From: Burkholderiales bacterium | GTDB taxonomy: Bacteria; Pseudomonadota; Gammaproteobacteria; Burkholderiales; JAEUMW01 | Direction: 5' to 3' | NCBI GenBank assembly: GCA_016791285.1 | Contig: JAEUMX010000442.1 | Coordinates: 1-20,499 of the forward strand | Length of the DNA stretch: 20,499 nucleotides | Shown: one piece after another, positions 1 through 7,505 of the stretch | Layout of the letters: each line of letters starts with the position of its first letter | Numbering within the stretch: the first letter of the stretch is position 1 | Program-made: the position numbers and the translations under genes | The notes under the pieces: generated by a model | What the model was told of the DNA's origin: nothing | Database searches by the model: none | What the model saw: only the letters and a program-made list of their open reading frames with translations

Positions 1-356
1 TCCGCGAAGACGGTCTCCTTCGCCACATGGACCAGCATGGAGTCCGCGAGCGCCTGGGCGTAGACGATGTAGGGCCGCTCCATGAACATGAGCGCCTCGC
101 CGAAGCTCTGACCCTGGCCGATGATGTCGACCACCTTTTCCGCGCCGTGGGGGGAGCTGAACGCGAGCTTGACCTGACCGTAGACGACGACATGGAAGCC
201 GACACAGGGATCGCCCTTGTGAAAGAGGATCTCGCCACGCGCCGCGTAGATCTCGCGCGTGCCGAGGGCCAGCCGATCGATCTCCAAGGGGTTGAGCTCG
301 CGAAACAGCGGCAGATTGGCGAGGAACGACTGAAGTTTGATCTGAGGGTTTCCCAT
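1..356 (-). CDS. Crp/Fnr-family transcriptional regulator, partial (C-terminus off the window)
   Basis: The 118 visible residues start at the ATG at 356-354 and form the cyclic-nucleotide-binding beta-roll of a Crp/Fnr regulator: an N-terminal 'LPLFRELNPLEIDRL' helix, then 'LFHKGDP', 'KLAFSSPHGAEKVVDIIGQG' and 'FGEALMF', the family's usual order. The HTH domain lies beyond position 1. No N-terminal cysteine cluster of the FNR [4Fe-4S] type is present, so this is more like the DNR/NNR group, in which heme or NO sensing is reported, than oxygen-sensing FNR. It is divergent from nnrS, and an FNR-type box lies in the shared gap, so it plausibly controls both nearby operons. The ligand is not determinable from the sequence. 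No strong ribosome binding site precedes the ATG. Confidence 0.85.
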   Translation of the reverse strand, partial: MGNPQIKLQSFLANLPLFRELNPLEIDRLALGTREIYAARGEILFHKGDPCVGFHVVVYGQVKLAFSSPHGAEKVVDIIGQGQSFGEALMFMERPYIVYAQALADSMLVHVAKETVFA

Positions 357-450
357 GGTGGTCGGAGTCCGAGACGCACGCTAGCACACGGGCGAAGAGA
401 ACAACAGAGCGAATCCCGCGGCAAAGCCCCCATGGCGCACGTGGCTGCCC

Positions 451-511
451 TTGACCGGAATCAAGGAATCGCCCCGCCAGCATGGCGTGCTCTGCAGCAG
501 AGTCCTAGAAT
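451..511 (+). promoter_or_regulatory. FNR/DNR-type box and candidate promoter for the nnrS operon
   Basis: TTGACCGGAATCAA at 451-464 matches the FNR/DNR consensus TTGAT-N4-ATCAA at 9 of 10 fixed positions. A TAGAAT hexamer at 506-511 (5 of 6 to TATAAT) lies about 51 bases downstream centre to centre, the spacing expected when the regulator sits near -61.5. The start site would then be about 518, giving nnrS a very short leader. The rest of the 163-base divergent gap (357-518) shows nothing else I can support. The box could also act on the divergent regulator gene, but I see no good -10 on that side. Confidence 0.6.
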
Positions 512-518
512 CCGGGAC

Positions 519-1778
519 ATGCAACAGGTGACGATGTCGCGACCGGCGGGTGCGCCGCCCCGGTCGCGCTGGCAGGTGTTCACGGCGGCACCGCATCGGG
601 TGATGTTCTTCGCCGGCATGGTGCAGGGTGTCCTGGCGCTTGGCTGGTGGCTGGTCGACCTCCTCGGCCGCTATGCGGGGTGGTATGCGCCGATCGCGTG
701 GGCGGTGCCGGCGCCGTGGGCGCACGCCGTCCTCGCGATCTACGGTTTCCTGCCGTTTTTCATGTTCGGCTTTCTCATGACCGCGGTGCCGAACTGGCTC
801 AACGTCAAGGTGCCGCGTAGCTTCTACCTGCCGACGATGCTGCTCATGGCCGCCGGCTGCGCGCTCTTCTACCCCGCGCTGCTCGCCAACCGCGAGGTCG
901 TCACCGGCGCGCTGCTGCTGGTGCTCGCGGGCTGGGGCGTGGGACTCGCGGGGCTCTACCGGCTCATCGTGCTGACACCCGAGCGCGACGTGCGCCATGC
1001 CGCGATCCTCTTCACGGCGATGACCTGCGGCTGGCTCGGCCTTGCCTGCTTCGTCGCCGCGCTCCATGTCGGCTCGCCCTGGCTGCCGATTCTCTTTCGC
1101 GATGGCGCCATCTGGTTCTTCGCGCTGCCGATCTTCGTCAGCATCAGCAACCGCATGGTCCCGTTCTTCTCCGGACGCGCGCTGCAGGACCCCACCATCG
1201 CCCGCCCGGCCTGGTCGCACCCGCTGCTGCTCGCGTGCTGCGTCGGCCATGGCCTGCTCGTCGTCCTCGGGTATCCGGAGTGGACCTGGCTCTTCGATCT
1301 GCCGATGTGCATCGCGGTCGGCATCCTTGCGCTGCGCTGGGGTCTGCTGCGAGGGTTTGCGGTGCACCTGCTCGCGGTGCTGCATCTATCGCTCATCACA
1401 TTGAGCATCGCGCTCGCCCTCTACGCCATCCAGAGCCTCGTCCTGCTCGCCACCGGCGACCTGGTGCTCGGTCGCGCGCCGCTGCACGCGATGACGATCG
1501 GCTATTTCTCGGCGATGGTGATCGGCATGGTGTCGCGCGTGTCGCTCGGCCACTCGGGGCGCATGCTGACGGCCGACCGGCTGACCTGGCTCTGCTTCCT
1601 CGGCATGCTCGGCGCCGCAGCGCTGCGCGTTGCGGCCGACCTGCCTGGCGTGCCGGCCGCTGTCGGACATGCGCTGTCGGTCTTCTCCGGCCTGCTCTGG
1701 CTCGCGTGCTTCGTGTCCTGGGCGTGGCGCTATCTGCCGATGTACGTGTCGCCGCGCATCGATCGGCAGCCGGGCTGA
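519..1778 (+). CDS. nnrS: NnrS family heme/copper membrane protein
   Basis: About 419 residues with roughly 12 hydrophobic segments. NnrS hallmarks are visible: 'FTAAPHRVMFFAGM' at the N-terminus, 'GFLPFFMFGFLMTAVPNW' around residues 77-94, 'SNRMVPFFSGRAL', and 'PLHAMTIGYFSAMVIGMVSR' followed by 'LGHSGR' near the C-terminus, with the conserved histidines. NnrS proteins contain heme and copper, sit in the inner membrane, and are linked to denitrification and relief of NO stress. The open frame extends upstream to 27 but that part is antisense to the regulator. The start is the ATG at 519 or the one at 534; family length and the promoter position fit either. It is the first gene of a five-gene operon, with the next ATG 10 bases after its stop. 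Confidence 0.9.
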   Translation: MQQVTMSRPAGAPPRSRWQVFTAAPHRVMFFAGMVQGVLALGWWLVDLLGRYAGWYAPIAWAVPAPWAHAVLAIYGFLPFFMFGFLMTAVPNWLNVKVPRSFYLPTMLLMAAGCALFYPALLANREVVTGALLLVLAGWGVGLAGLYRLIVLTPERDVRHAAILFTAMTCGWLGLACFVAALHVGSPWLPILFRDGAIWFFALPIFVSISNRMVPFFSGRALQDPTIARPAWSHPLLLACCVGHGLLVVLGYPEWTWLFDLPMCIAVGILALRWGLLRGFAVHLLAVLHLSLITLSIALALYAIQSLVLLATGDLVLGRAPLHAMTIGYFSAMVIGMVSRVSLGHSGRMLTADRLTWLCFLGMLGAAALRVAADLPGVPAAVGHALSVFSGLLWLACFVSWAWRYLPMYVSPRIDRQPG

Positions 1779-1788
1779 CCAGGACGGC

Positions 1789-2268
1789 ATGGACGACTTC
1801 GCGCTCGCTCGCGTGCTGCACGTGCTCGCGGTCGTGTTCTGGATCGGCGGCGTCGCGATGGTGACGACGGTGCTGCTGCCGGCGGTGAGGAACATGAAGG
1901 CGCCGGGCGAACGGGTCGAATTCTTCGAGCGCGTCGAGCGCCGTTTCGCCTGGCAGGCACGGGGCACCACGCTCATTGCCGGCGCCTCGGGGTTCTACAT
2001 GGTGCATTACATGGATGCCTGGGACCGCTTCGCGCAGCCTGCCTACTGGTGGATGCACGCGATGGTGATCGTGTGGGTGATCTTCACGATGATGCTCTTC
2101 GTGCTCGAGCCCCTCGTGCTGCATCGCCTTTTCCTTGCGCGCGCGCAGCGCGATCCGGTCGGCACGTTCGCGCTGATCCAGCGCATGCACTGGGTCCTGC
2201 TCACCATCAGCCTGCTCGCCGTCGCCGGTGCGGTGGCGGGCAGTCACGGCTGGTTCTGGTTCCCATGA
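1789..2268 (+). CDS. CopD-like four-helix membrane protein
   Basis: 159 residues with about four transmembrane helices. The opening 'FALARVLHVLAVVFWIGGVAM' with its His and WIGG motif is typical of CopD-type and related b-type membrane proteins; further histidines occur in helices 2-4 ('MVHYMD', 'WWMHAM', 'QRMHWVL'), so heme or metal binding is possible. The ATG at 1789 has AGGA at 1781-1784 just upstream and starts 10 bases after the nnrS stop. Its last codons overlap the next gene by four bases (ATGA), so translation is probably coupled. The function is not known to me; linkage to nnrS suggests a role in NO response or heme/copper handling. Confidence 0.75.
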   Translation: MDDFALARVLHVLAVVFWIGGVAMVTTVLLPAVRNMKAPGERVEFFERVERRFAWQARGTTLIAGASGFYMVHYMDAWDRFAQPAYWWMHAMVIVWVIFTMMLFVLEPLVLHRLFLARAQRDPVGTFALIQRMHWVLLTISLLAVAGAVAGSHGWFWFP

Positions 2269-2651
2269 GCTACGTGCTGCTAAAGCACGTGCACGTGAGC
2301 TGCGTGGTCGCTACCATCGTGCTTTTCACCATGCGCGGCGTCTGGATGATTCGGGGCACGCTGCGCGACAAGGGGCGATGGGTGCGCATCGTGCCCCACG
2401 TGATCGATACGCTGCTGCTCGCGAGCGCGATAGCCATGGCGATCCAGATCGGACAGTATCCGGGAACCACGGCATGGCTCACGGCGAAGGTGGTCGGGCT
2501 CGTGGTCTACATCGTGCTCGGCACGGTCGCGCTCAAGCGCGGCCGGACGCTGGCGGTGCGCGGCGCGGCCTACGTCGCGGCGCTCGGCACGTTCGGCTAC
2601 GTGGTGTCCGTGGCGCTGACGCGTGACCCGCGCGGTTTTCTCGACCTGTGA
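2265..2651 (+). CDS. SirB family membrane protein
   Basis: 128 residues, four predicted transmembrane helices. It matches the SirB (PF04247) pattern: 'LLKHVHVSCVVATIVLFTMRGVWMI' at the start, 'PHVIDTLLLASAIAMAI' in the middle, 'WLTAKVVGLVVYIVLGTVALKRGRT' and a final helix. SirB was named from Salmonella invasion-gene regulation, but in environmental bacteria it is a small inner-membrane protein of unknown biochemistry, often near respiratory genes. The start ATG overlaps the stop of the preceding gene (ATGA), showing co-translation. Confidence 0.8.
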   Translation: MSYVLLKHVHVSCVVATIVLFTMRGVWMIRGTLRDKGRWVRIVPHVIDTLLLASAIAMAIQIGQYPGTTAWLTAKVVGLVVYIVLGTVALKRGRTLAVRGAAYVAALGTFGYVVSVALTRDPRGFLDL

Positions 2652-2656
2652 GATCC

Positions 2657-3229
2657 ATGTCCTCGTCCCTCATCCCGTCGTTACCCGGTTTCGAAGAACC
2701 GATCGAGATGCTGCGTGCCTGCCACGATCGCATCGCGCATCAGTGCGCGACCCTGGAGCGTCTGGTGGCACACCTGCAAACGCACGGCTGTGACGAACCC
2801 GCGCGCGAGGCCGCGGCGGCGGTGCTGCGCTACTTCAGGCTGGCCGGACTCAACCATCACGCGGACGAGGAGCGCGACCTCTTTCCGCGACTGCTCGCGA
2901 CCGCGACCGGCGAAGACGCGCAGCGCGCGGCGATCCTGGTGGCGTCCATGGTCGCCGACCATCGCGAGATGGAGCGGCTCTGGGGCGCGCTCGAACCGGT
3001 GCTCGCGACGCTGGCACGCGGTGCCATCGACCGGCTCGATGCCGTGCTGGTCGGTGCCTTCTGCACCATCTACCGCAACCACATCGCGATCGAAGAGAAC
3101 GACGTAATCGCGCTCGCCGAGCGGGTGCTGCCGCGCGCGGCGCTGGCGGAGGTCGGGCAGGCCATGAGCATACGGCGCGGCGTCAAGCCGCCTCCGCGTG
3201 GTGATGCGGCGGGAGACCGCGCGCCATGA
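2657..3229 (+). CDS. Hemerythrin-like (HHE domain) protein
   Basis: 190 residues, soluble, all-helical. The HHE-cation-binding pattern is visible: H23 in 'ACHDRIAHQC', H67/H68 and E71/E72 in 'NHHADEERDLFPRL', H102 in 'DHREMERLW', and H142 with E146/E147 in 'RNHIAIEENDVI'. These would bind a di-iron centre, and such proteins bind O2 or NO or act in iron-sulfur repair (compare DnrN/YtfE in denitrifiers). It lacks the N-terminal ScdA-like CxxC of YtfE, so it is not a plain YtfE. I chose the ATG at 2657; a GTG at 2648 overlapping the upstream stop is the alternative. Its 3' end overlaps the next gene by four bases. Confidence 0.85.
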   Translation: MSSSLIPSLPGFEEPIEMLRACHDRIAHQCATLERLVAHLQTHGCDEPAREAAAAVLRYFRLAGLNHHADEERDLFPRLLATATGEDAQRAAILVASMVADHREMERLWGALEPVLATLARGAIDRLDAVLVGAFCTIYRNHIAIEENDVIALAERVLPRAALAEVGQAMSIRRGVKPPPRGDAAGDRAP

Positions 3230-3417
3230 TGCAGGCGGTCTACTTCACGCTGATCGCCGTCGGACTCTACTTCGTCTCCGACCGGTTGCTCGATCGCATC
3301 GAGCGCGCTCGCGGCGAGCGCTTCAAGAACCGGCAGCTGGTGTTCTTCGGCATCATCCTGCTGCTCGCGCTGATCACCTTTCAGATCATCGGCCAGCTGG
3401 GCGGCGGACCGGGGTGA
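3226..3417 (+). CDS. Small two-helix membrane protein, unknown
   Basis: 63 residues with hydrophobic helices at about 4-18 and 39-56, separated by a charged stretch 'DRLLDRIERARGERFKNRQ'. The start ATG overlaps the hemerythrin stop (ATGA); a second ATG follows immediately at 3229. The reading frame ends inside the palindrome that separates the two converging operons. I do not recognise the family. Its position at the end of the operon, its coupled start and its clean membrane topology make it a real gene rather than a chance frame. Confidence 0.7.
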   Translation: MMQAVYFTLIAVGLYFVSDRLLDRIERARGERFKNRQLVFFGIILLLALITFQIIGQLGGGPG

Positions 3418-3428
3418 TCACCCCGGTC
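3407..3428. terminator. 22-bp perfect palindrome between convergent operons
   Basis: An 11-bp arm at 3407-3417 is followed directly by its exact reverse complement at 3418-3428, with no loop bases. It contains the TGA of the plus-strand small membrane gene (3415-3417) and two bases of the TGA of the minus-strand SCO gene (3429-3427). Placement at the meeting point of two operons suggests a bidirectional terminator or transcript-end stabiliser. There is no T-tract on either side, so it is not a canonical intrinsic terminator. Confidence 0.5.
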
Positions 3429-4008
3429 ACGCGCCGTCGAGCAGCAGCCGGATGTCGTGCGCGAGGGACGCCGCGCCCTTGCCGTAGCCGTGGTAGAGGC
3501 GCAGCCGGCCCCGCGGATCGAAGATGAAGGTCCCGGCCGAATGGTCGACGAGATAGCTTTCCGCCGACGCGCCGGGCGCCTTCTGCGAGAACACCTTGAA
3601 GTCGCGCGCGGTCTGCGCGATCTGCTGCTCGTCGCCGTGCAGTCCGAGAAAGGTCGGATGGAACGAGGGGACGTAGCGGGCGAGCAGCGCCGGCGTATCG
3701 CGCGCGGGATCGACCGTGACGAACAGCACCTGCACGCGATCGGCCCGCGGGCCCAGTTCCTTCATCACTTCTGCCGCCTCCGCGAGCGTCGTCGGGCACA
3801 CGTCCGGGCAGTGGGTGTAGCCGAAGAAGAGCAGCACCACCTTGCCCTTGAAGTCGGCGAGCGTGCGCGGTTTGCCGTGGTGATCGGCGAGGCGGAAGTC
3901 GTTGCCGTAGGCAGCGCCGCTCACGTCCGTGTTCATGAACGGCTCGCGGCTGCAGGCGGCGAGCAGCACGAGCGCTGCGCACGCCACGAGCAGGGGATGA
4001 CCGCGCAT
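3427..4008 (-). CDS. sco: SCO1/SenC family copper chaperone lipoprotein
   Basis: 193 residues. A lipoprotein signal ends in the lipobox LAAC (Cys19). The thioredoxin-like SCO fold follows, with the copper-binding C67-P-D-V-C71 in 'FFGYTHCPDVCPTTL' and the third ligand H156 in 'YLVDHSAGTFIFD'. SCO proteins deliver copper to, or reduce, metal centres of heme-copper oxidases. The start ATG shares one base with the stop of the subunit-I-like gene upstream (TGATG), so it is the last, translationally coupled gene of the six-gene operon. This argues that its client is the heme-copper protein next door and that this protein binds copper rather than only iron, which is unusual for an NO reductase. Confidence 0.9.
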   Translation of the reverse strand: MRGHPLLVACAALVLLAACSREPFMNTDVSGAAYGNDFRLADHHGKPRTLADFKGKVVLLFFGYTHCPDVCPTTLAEAAEVMKELGPRADRVQVLFVTVDPARDTPALLARYVPSFHPTFLGLHGDEQQIAQTARDFKVFSQKAPGASAESYLVDHSAGTFIFDPRGRLRLYHGYGKGAASLAHDIRLLLDGA

Positions 4009-5432
4009 CACGCCCGCCCGCCCCGGCGCGCGGCCAGGATCGCACGCGCCACCACGACGAGGAAGATGAGCCCGCCCACCGCTGCGATCAGTCCGCCGAA
4101 CCCCATGATGCCCATGGCGACGATCTCCTCGGTGCTGCGCAGCGCCTGGGCGCTGCCCGCGACCTTGCGCTGCACGCCGTAGCCGCCGGACCACACCAAT
4201 CCGAGTATGTGCAGGAGTTGCCCGCCGCCGTAAACGTAAGGCTGCCACGCCGCGAGCCGGCCCACCGGCTTCGCGAAGCCGAGCCGCGGCAGCAGGTGGT
4301 AGGTGAGCCCCATGAACGCGAGCGTCACGCCGACGATGCAGCCGTGGTAGTGGGCCGGGATCTTGACGTTGCTGCCGTGGATCATGAAGCCGATGATGCC
4401 GCCGACGCCGAACACGACGAGCGACGCGATCAGCGATCCGTGCAGCGGTTGTTCGCTCGGCCCGGGCCGCGAACCGCGCGCAAGGCCGATGACAACGGCG
4501 AGGGCGAACGGTGCGATGGCGAGCCCGCCGCCGACACGCATGATCCAGGTGAGGAAGTTGTGGTGCTGCACCGACCCCACGTCGTGGCCGAGGTACACCA
4601 CCGGGGTCAGGAACACTGACGCGAGCCCGATGCCGAAGAGCAGCACGCTCACCCGCGGCGACAGCGGCAGCCGGAGATCGAGCGCGGTCGCGAGCCACAG
4701 CCACGCGACGAACATGAGCAGCGTGTAGGTGAACTGGATGACGTGGCCGCCGCCCCAGAAGAGCAGCTCGTAGTAGGTGCGCGATTCCACGCCGGCGGGC
4801 ATCGCCCACCACGACCAGGCGAAGGCGAGGATCGCGACCGCGGCCGATACCAGCGAGCTGTTGAGACCGAAGCGCAGCGCGCCCTCGCCGGTCAGGTTCA
4901 TGCCCACGAGCGGCACCGCCGCCATGCTGCGCACGACGAGCACCACGAACCCGACGGCAAAGATGCAAAGGCCCCAGAGGAAGACCGGATCCTCCAGCAC
5001 CGGGATGTAGTTGCTCATCACGGGTCCGCCACGGCCGATGAAGGGCGCGAGGGACATCAACGCGGTGCCGATCACGGCAAGCGTGAGCGCGGCCCAGCCT
5101 GCGGCGACGAACCGTGGCGTGCTGTTCAGGCTCCAGAACACCCCGGCAAAGGCGAGAAACCAGACCAGCACCGAAAGGTCCACGTGCACGACCAGCGCGA
5201 CGTGGAAGAAATCGACGAGCGGGAAAACGTCCTTCACGTATGGCGCGCGCGAGAGCACCAGCAGGACCGAGAAGATGCCTGACGCGATGAGCGAGACGAG
5301 CCCGAGCGCGAGCCACCCGACCGCCAGCCGACGCCGCGCGCCTTCCGGAATCGACAGGACGTATCGATGCGCGGCGGCGGGCGCCGATGTCGCAACCCAC
5401 GCTCGTGCGGACGAGGTCGCGGCGGTCTTCAC
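4008..5432 (-). CDS. Heme-copper oxidase superfamily subunit I-like; candidate NO reductase
   Basis: 474 residues with about 12 transmembrane helices. Ligand histidines are in the superfamily order: H77/H83 in helix 2 (low-spin heme), H230 in 'FWGGGHVIQF', H290-H291 in 'SVQHHNFLTW', and H361/H363 in 'PAHYHGCIVG' (high- and low-spin heme). All three histidines of the CuB-type site are kept. The residue four after H230 is Phe (F234), not the cross-linked Tyr of A- and B-type oxidases, and no Tyr sits at the C-type position ahead of H290. Loss of this Tyr is typical of NO reductases. It is shorter than cNorB or qNor fusions look and does not show the NorB glutamates I would expect, so it may be a non-canonical NOR or a divergent oxidase. 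The start is GTG at 5432, overlapping the previous stop (GTGA). No CuA subunit II or cytochrome c NorC lies beside it. Confidence 0.75.
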   Translation of the reverse strand: MKTAATSSARAWVATSAPAAAHRYVLSIPEGARRRLAVGWLALGLVSLIASGIFSVLLVLSRAPYVKDVFPLVDFFHVALVVHVDLSVLVWFLAFAGVFWSLNSTPRFVAAGWAALTLAVIGTALMSLAPFIGRGGPVMSNYIPVLEDPVFLWGLCIFAVGFVVLVVRSMAAVPLVGMNLTGEGALRFGLNSSLVSAAVAILAFAWSWWAMPAGVESRTYYELLFWGGGHVIQFTYTLLMFVAWLWLATALDLRLPLSPRVSVLLFGIGLASVFLTPVVYLGHDVGSVQHHNFLTWIMRVGGGLAIAPFALAVVIGLARGSRPGPSEQPLHGSLIASLVVFGVGGIIGFMIHGSNVKIPAHYHGCIVGVTLAFMGLTYHLLPRLGFAKPVGRLAAWQPYVYGGGQLLHILGLVWSGGYGVQRKVAGSAQALRSTEEIVAMGIMGFGGLIAAVGGLIFLVVVARAILAARRGGRA

Positions 5433-5932
5433 AGGAACAGCACCCCGCCGCGGTTGCGATCGAAATCGATCGTCAGCATCTGTCCGGGTGCGAGCGAGAC
5501 GCTCGTCTCGCGGGTGAAGGCGTGACCGGACACCGCCGCATCGTCGTTGACGGCGACCTCGATCTGATGCGCGCCGGCCGCGACAGGAAGACGCAGATAC
5601 ACGGCGGACGAACCGTCGCGCCGCAGTCCCGAGGGCGCGATCGTGTCCTGAAAGACCACCGCCCCGTCGATTGCGAGACGGATCGCAAGCGGCGCGCGTT
5701 CACGTGGACATTCCTCGAGTTTGCGCATGTTCGGCGCGCGCGCGCCGAGCTCCGCGTCCGACAGCGGCCGGCACTCGCCGATCGGCTGCCCCGGCTGGCT
5801 TATGCTCAACCGGATCATCGCCTGATCGGGTGGCAGATGCAGGTAGCGCGGCGATGCCGAGAAGTAGCCGATGCAAAGCGCGGCGACGGCGAATGCGCCG
5901 ACCACGCCGATCCAGTTGCGCGGCTCAGCCAT
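5429..5932 (-). CDS. Membrane-anchored extracytoplasmic protein B, paralogue of the 7502-8002 product
   Basis: 167 residues: one N-terminal transmembrane helix (about 8-24), then a predicted beta-rich soluble domain. Motifs shared with its paralogue are 'GYFSASPRY', 'PNMRKLEECPRERAPL' (two conserved cysteines counting the one in 'GECRPLSDAEL'), 'PSGLRRDGSS', 'LPVAAGAHQIEV' and a C-terminal 'IDFDRNRGG'. I do not recognise the family. The start ATG at 5932 overlaps the preceding gene by eight bases, and the 3' end overlaps the heme-copper gene by four. The anchored beta-domain is reminiscent of a subunit II or a FixH/CcoH-like assembly factor, but no CuA ligands are visible, so this is a guess. 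Confidence 0.75.
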   Translation of the reverse strand: MAEPRNWIGVVGAFAVAALCIGYFSASPRYLHLPPDQAMIRLSISQPGQPIGECRPLSDAELGARAPNMRKLEECPRERAPLAIRLAIDGAVVFQDTIAPSGLRRDGSSAVYLRLPVAAGAHQIEVAVNDDAAVSGHAFTRETSVSLAPGQMLTIDFDRNRGGVLFL

Positions 5933-7505
5933 GGGCCACACGGGGGAGCGCGCGCGGCCGCCGTCCTGCGTCCAGCGGGGCGAGCGACGCACGAAAATTC
6001 GCGAGCGCCTGCGCCAGCGCTTCCTGCTCGACCGGGCCTGCCCACACGACGCGCAGGCGCTCGCGGGGCACGTTGACGCGCAGGTGCGGCTCGCGCTCAC
6101 CGGCTAGGCGGGCCTCGACCCAGCGACCGCCGAGGCGGTATTCGCAACTGCCCGGCTGGCAGCCGGTGACGAGCACGCCGTCCGCGCCGCCGCGCAGCGC
6201 GTACTCGATGAACGACGGCGGCAGTTGCGCCGTGCACAGGAGGCTCATCACGGCCGTGTCCGGGGACGCGAGGGCGCGTACGTCGATCGCGCAGTCGCAG
6301 CCGAATACCATCACCTTCGACTGGCCGGCCAGCGCAGCCAGACGCTGCTCGAGCTGCGCGCGCAGGCGCGTAATCGGCAACTGCGGCAGGTCGATGCCGG
6401 TCGCGAGCTCCGCCACGCTGCGGAAGGGCGTGGACGACGGGCAGGTGCCGGCGCAGATGCCGCAGCCGGCACAAAGGTCCGTGAGCACGACCGGCATCTT
6501 CTGTTGCGGGCGTCCGCCCGGGCGCGGCTCCATGATCACCGCCGCGTACGGGCAGTCGTCGAAGCAGCGGCCGCAGCCGTTGCAGTTCGCGAGGTCGACC
6601 TCGGCGACCGGCATGCGCGTCCGCTTCGGGAGCCAGGGCAACGCGAGCAGGAGCAGCGTCGCAGCGCCCACGAGCGCCCAGAGGACTCCTGTCGAGGTCG
6701 CGTACTGGAGGGGGTGGACGAACAGGTAGAACCAGTCGAGATCGAGCACCGCCGGGACGCGGGACAGATCGGCCGGCGAGTGGCTCGTCGCGGGATAGAC
6801 GAGAGAGAGCACGACGAGCGTGGCGAGCGTGCCCAACGCGAGCAGCCGCGGCGGGTTGGTCGCTGCCCGGCTGATGCGCTGGATGTGAACCCACATGGCG
6901 AGGAGCAGCACGAGCGGGATGCCGATGTGCAGGAAGATCAGCAGCGAGAAGAAGCGGTCGCCCACGCTCTCGGGCGTGAGGAAATTGCGCGTGAGCGGAT
7001 CGCCGAAGATCGGCAGCCAGTCGAGCCACTCCGTCGTCGCGATCAGCGAGAACTGGGCGAGCTCGTCCCAGACCAGCCAGTACCCGCCGATGCCGGAAGC
7101 GTAGACGAGCCAGATGAGCAGGACGCCCGTTACCCAGGAAAACCAGCGAAACCCGCGGGCGTGGCCACGGGCCCACTCCTTCGCGAGGTGCAGCAGCATC
7201 ACCACGACGAAGGCGTCGGAGGCGTAGCGGTGGAGGCTGCGCATCAGTCCGCCCGCGTACCATTGCTCGCGGGTCATGTACTCGACCGAGCGGTAGGCGC
7301 CGGACGCGCTCGTGTCGAAAAGCGCGTAGACGTAGATGCCGCTCGCGGCGACGATCCAGAAGAGGAAGTAACCGAGCGCGCCCAGGTGGCGCCAAGGGTT
7401 CAGGCGCGGTCCGAACCAGCGGTCGAACGTTGCCTCGATCCGGTCGAGTAAGCGGGCGGCGAGGGAGCGCGGGACGGCGGCAAGCGGAATCGGCGATGCG
7501 CTCAC
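5925..7505 (-). CDS. Cytochrome b / 2x[4Fe-4S] ferredoxin / MvhD-domain fusion
   Basis: 526 residues. Residues about 30-290 are a bc1-type cytochrome b core with two bis-histidine pairs spaced 14 apart, H92/H106 and H193/H207, plus a 'DLDWFYLF' segment where bc complexes carry PEWY. Residues 308-318 and 345-355 are two C-x2-C-x2-C-x3-C motifs for [4Fe-4S] clusters. Residues about 397-490 resemble the MvhD/FrhD iron-sulfur domain (PF02662) with C403, C405, C424, C449 and C454 and the 'GADGVLVTGCQPGSCEYRLGGR' region. MvhD domains pass electrons to heterodisulfide-reductase-type partners. The start is GTG at 7505, overlapping the previous stop (GTGA); no ATG fits the alignment with the paralogous cytochrome. 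The fusion probably links a membrane quinone/heme pool with a cytoplasmic low-potential donor or acceptor. The direction of flow is inferred, not seen. Confidence 0.85.
   Translation of the reverse strand: MSASPIPLAAVPRSLAARLLDRIEATFDRWFGPRLNPWRHLGALGYFLFWIVAASGIYVYALFDTSASGAYRSVEYMTREQWYAGGLMRSLHRYASDAFVVVMLLHLAKEWARGHARGFRWFSWVTGVLLIWLVYASGIGGYWLVWDELAQFSLIATTEWLDWLPIFGDPLTRNFLTPESVGDRFFSLLIFLHIGIPLVLLLAMWVHIQRISRAATNPPRLLALGTLATLVVLSLVYPATSHSPADLSRVPAVLDLDWFYLFVHPLQYATSTGVLWALVGAATLLLLALPWLPKRTRMPVAEVDLANCNGCGRCFDDCPYAAVIMEPRPGGRPQQKMPVVLTDLCAGCGICAGTCPSSTPFRSVAELATGIDLPQLPITRLRAQLEQRLAALAGQSKVMVFGCDCAIDVRALASPDTAVMSLLCTAQLPPSFIEYALRGGADGVLVTGCQPGSCEYRLGGRWVEARLAGEREPHLRVNVPRERLRVVWAGPVEQEALAQALANFRASLAPLDAGRRPRALPRVAHG

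Noticed and set aside
27..518. Upstream extension of the nnrS reading frame to position 27
   Set aside because: It is antisense to the Crp/Fnr gene, and its translation (charged, without membrane helices) does not resemble the NnrS N-terminus.
4743..5282. Plus-strand open frame opposite the heme-copper gene
   Set aside because: Antisense to a protein with a full ligand set; low-complexity His/Arg/Glu composition.
4008..5432. Calling the subunit I a cbb3 cytochrome c oxidase (ccoN)
   Set aside because: No ccoO or ccoP genes follow, the cbb3 tyrosine position is not matched, and the context is NO-related. I kept only superfamily membership.
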